Assembly (NCBI RefSeq): GCF_900111765.1
Contig: NZ_FOIB01000016.1
Coordinates: 62,001 to 126,000 of the forward strand
DNA from: Myxococcus fulvus
GTDB lineage: Bacteria; Myxococcota; Myxococcia; Myxococcales; Myxococcaceae
Reading direction: 5' to 3'
Length of the DNA stretch: 64,000 nt
Position 1 is the stretch's first letter; the number at the start of each line of letters is the position of its first letter. The translations under genes and the position numbers were made by a program. This document shows positions 62,473 through 64,000 of the stretch, in pieces. The notes beneath the pieces were generated by a model. It saw nothing but the letters and a program-made list of their open reading frames with translations, did not search any database and was not told the origin of the DNA.

Positions 62473-62862
62473 TCAGGACGTGGCGCGCAGCTTGAGCGCC
62501 TCTTGAATCAAGTGCCGCAGCTCCTCGCCCTCGACGAGCGCGGAGGTGGCCGGCTTGCCGAAGTGGAGGCGCGTGAGCACCCACAGCTCCTTCTTCAAGT
62601 CCACCGGAGCCGTCTCGGTGAACTCGGGGGGGACGTCCCCCGGCTCCTCGGCGCGGTAGGCGACGAAGGTGTCCTGGAGGGTCATCCCCTTCCCCTTCGG
62701 AGCGAACCGCTCGGCGAGCTCCTCCGACGACGGACGCCCCGAGAGCTTCTGCAGCGAGAACGCGTAGCCGAGAAAGTCGCTGATGACCTTCTTCGGGTCC
62801 TCGCTGACGTCGAGAATCGGTCCTGAGGCTCGGACAGTGCGCATGGCAGACCTAGCTAGCAT
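62473..62862 (-). CDS. Small cytoplasmic protein, candidate immunity protein for toxin-like protein 3
   Basis: A 129-residue protein of no family I recognise. ATG 62862 has GAGGTG 5 nt upstream; an ATG six codons later is the alternative. It is acidic-basic mixed, without signal peptide or membrane segment (DPKKVISDFLGYAFSLQKLSG, DLKKELWVLTRLHFGKPATS, EELRHLIQEALKLRA), consistent with a compact helical protein. It begins 14 bp after the stop of the cut toxin-like gene 3 and is followed by a terminator, the position and size of immunity genes in polymorphic toxin loci. That role is inferred from context alone. Confidence 0.72.
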   Translation of the reverse strand: MLARSAMRTVRASGPILDVSEDPKKVISDFLGYAFSLQKLSGRPSSEELAERFAPKGKGMTLQDTFVAYRAEEPGDVPPEFTETAPVDLKKELWVLTRLHFGKPATSALVEGEELRHLIQEALKLRATS

Positions 62863-62876
62863 GAGTTCACCTCGCC

Positions 62877-64000
62877 TCAAGGCACGAGCTGGGGGTTGTT
62901 GAGGTTTTCCTCGGACACCCACCAGCTGTTGATCTTCCCGATGCCCGCCCCCGAGGGGTCGGGGTCGCGCGCGACGACCACCTTGACCGTGGCGGGCTTG
63001 CCGTTCGCGTCCACGACGGGCACGTCCACCGGAATCAAGCGGTCGTTGGGCTGGGCGTTCTTCAGCGCGTCCGACACGGACTGCTGCATGTGCGTCTCGA
63101 AGCGGGTGACCGCGTCCGTCCCGGCGCCCTCGAAGAGCGTCTTCGGCACTTCGACGTCCTTGCCGTCGTACTGGTAGTTGATGACGCTCACGTCGATGGG
63201 GGTCGAGTCACCGGGCAGGCTGAAGCCGAGCTGGCGCTGCTGGGTGATGTTCATCCGGTCCCCGTACGTCGCGACCGTCTGGTCCCAGGCCTCGCGGGTG
63301 TGGCCGCCGGAGAACCCTGCCTTGCGGAAGGGCGCCGAGGAGCGGATGTCGAGCCGGTAGCCCGGCGGCGGTTCATCTCCGGGACGCCACTCGAAGCTCT
63401 TGCCGTCGCTCGTCGTGACGCGGACGCGGGGCGCGGGCTTCGGCTCGGACGTCACCAGGAAGCCGTTCTCGGCGTTGTACTTGACCTTGCCCAGCGTGGT
63501 GCCGTCCTCGTTGAGCACCTCGACCTTGGTCTTGTTGTCCAGCGGAGGCGTGCCCGGCATGGCCTGCAGGGCCACGACGGCGTTCGTCGGGTCGACCTTC
63601 TTGCCGTTGGTCAGGTTGACGGGCGCCGCCTGGTTGACGTTCGCGCGGTCCTCGAAGTGCGTGTCCGTCACGTGGCCGCGGGCGTCCTGGAGGCCCGTGG
63701 TCGTCGCCTGCAGGCGCGCGACGTCGTCCAGCATGGCGACGAAGCCGCGGCCCTTGTCGACGGAGTCCACCTGGCCCGCGTGCTCGGTGAGCTGACGCTC
63801 CACGCTGGCGATGCGCTGCTCCAGCTCCTTGAGCTGGTCCGCGCTGGCGGGCGAGCTCGTGCCCGTCACGCCGGAGGCCGCGTCCGTGAGGCTCGCCTGC
63901 GTGGCCTCCAGGTTCTTGAGGATGCCGGTGAGCTTCTGCACCTCCAACTGCGACTCGAAGCCCTGGCTGCCGTAGCCCGGCATGCCGGTGATGGCCTGCT
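62877..64000 (-). CDS. 3' part of giant modular toxin-like protein 3, distinct C-terminal domain
   Basis: About 373 codons are visible; the 5' part lies beyond the window. The visible start (ITGMPGYGSQGFESQLEVQKL, then LKELEQRIASVERQL and GRGFVAML) is the same pre-toxin block as in proteins 1 and 2. From there it differs completely: the nuclease motif is absent. The end has GFSGGHTREAWDQTVATYG, a strand-rich middle (PIDVSVINYQYDGKDVEV) and a final INSWWVSEENLNNPQ. The GGH segment recalls some small RNase toxins but I cannot place it. A small candidate immunity gene follows 14 bp downstream. Swapping of C-terminal domains on a constant trunk is the hallmark of polymorphic toxins. Confidence 0.85.
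   Translation of the reverse strand, partial: QAITGMPGYGSQGFESQLEVQKLTGILKNLEATQASLTDAASGVTGTSSPASADQLKELEQRIASVERQLTEHAGQVDSVDKGRGFVAMLDDVARLQATTTGLQDARGHVTDTHFEDRANVNQAAPVNLTNGKKVDPTNAVVALQAMPGTPPLDNKTKVEVLNEDGTTLGKVKYNAENGFLVTSEPKPAPRVRVTTSDGKSFEWRPGDEPPPGYRLDIRSSAPFRKAGFSGGHTREAWDQTVATYGDRMNITQQRQLGFSLPGDSTPIDVSVINYQYDGKDVEVPKTLFEGAGTDAVTRFETHMQQSVSDALKNAQPNDRLIPVDVPVVDANGKPATVKVVVARDPDPSGAGIGKINSWWVSEENLNNPQLVP

Noticed and set aside
62217..62495. 92-codon plus-strand ORF upstream of toxin-like gene 2
   Set aside because: Runs through the terminator and into the antisense of the small gene; no RBS or homology.

Overview
The window is high-GC DNA of a predatory, multicellular deltaproteobacterium, almost certainly of the Myxococcaceae (Myxococcus/Pyxidicoccus/Corallococcus type). 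The signs are codon use, many large secreted lipoproteins with MopE-like CDGLDNDCDG motifs, a myxobacteria-type DUF2378 protein, an eukaryotic-type Ser/Thr kinase fused to an ATPase and TPR array, and abundant hydrolases. No rRNA, tRNA, CRISPR array, insertion sequence or phage was seen. The assignment is an inference from gene content, not from a marker gene.

Left part (1-22.4 kb) is mostly single genes for the cell surface and secretome: a truncated secreted protein, a tiny Cys-rich lipoprotein, an M4 metalloprotease with an internal P-domain, a DUF2490 beta-barrel, a solo GAF protein, a propeller lipoprotein convergent with a PL20-like polysaccharide lyase, and an orphan Mla-type ABC ATPase lacking two catalytic residues. 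Three tandem paralogous lipoproteins follow, then a propeller/di-haem cytochrome divergent from an AraC regulator, a GNAT acetyltransferase, an Ntn-type amide hydrolase, a quinone-oxidoreductase-type dehydrogenase and a small secreted protein.

The middle (22.4-46 kb) carries operons. A tightly overlapping four-gene MoxR AAA / DUF5682 / VWA / SWIM-HEAT cluster corresponds to the poorly understood yehL-yehM-yehP-yehQ module of E. coli. After a hydrolase, a solo AAA ATPase and an octahaem cytochrome-HEAT-TPR protein comes a complete tripartite efflux operon (TolC, adaptor, RND pump) with a perfect 11-bp inverted repeat abutting its first start codon. It is followed by a translationally coupled lipid-type operon (cNMP-binding patatin, KAS III-like, acyltransferase, SDR) in which three enzymes have altered active-site motifs.

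The right part (46-64 kb) has a kinase/AAA/TPR regulator, with an apparent slip in a CG run near its 3' end, coupled to a zinc-ribbon methyltransferase; then an ExoD/DUF2378 pair, a PLD-type lipoprotein and an NmrA-like protein. Last is a run of three tandem, same-strand giant proteins (two complete, one cut by the window edge). They share a beta-rich trunk and a conserved pre-toxin linker but differ at the C-terminus: two end in a DNA/RNA non-specific endonuclease-like domain, the third in an unrecognised domain followed by a small candidate immunity gene. This modular toxin locus is the best candidate for an undescribed system here.
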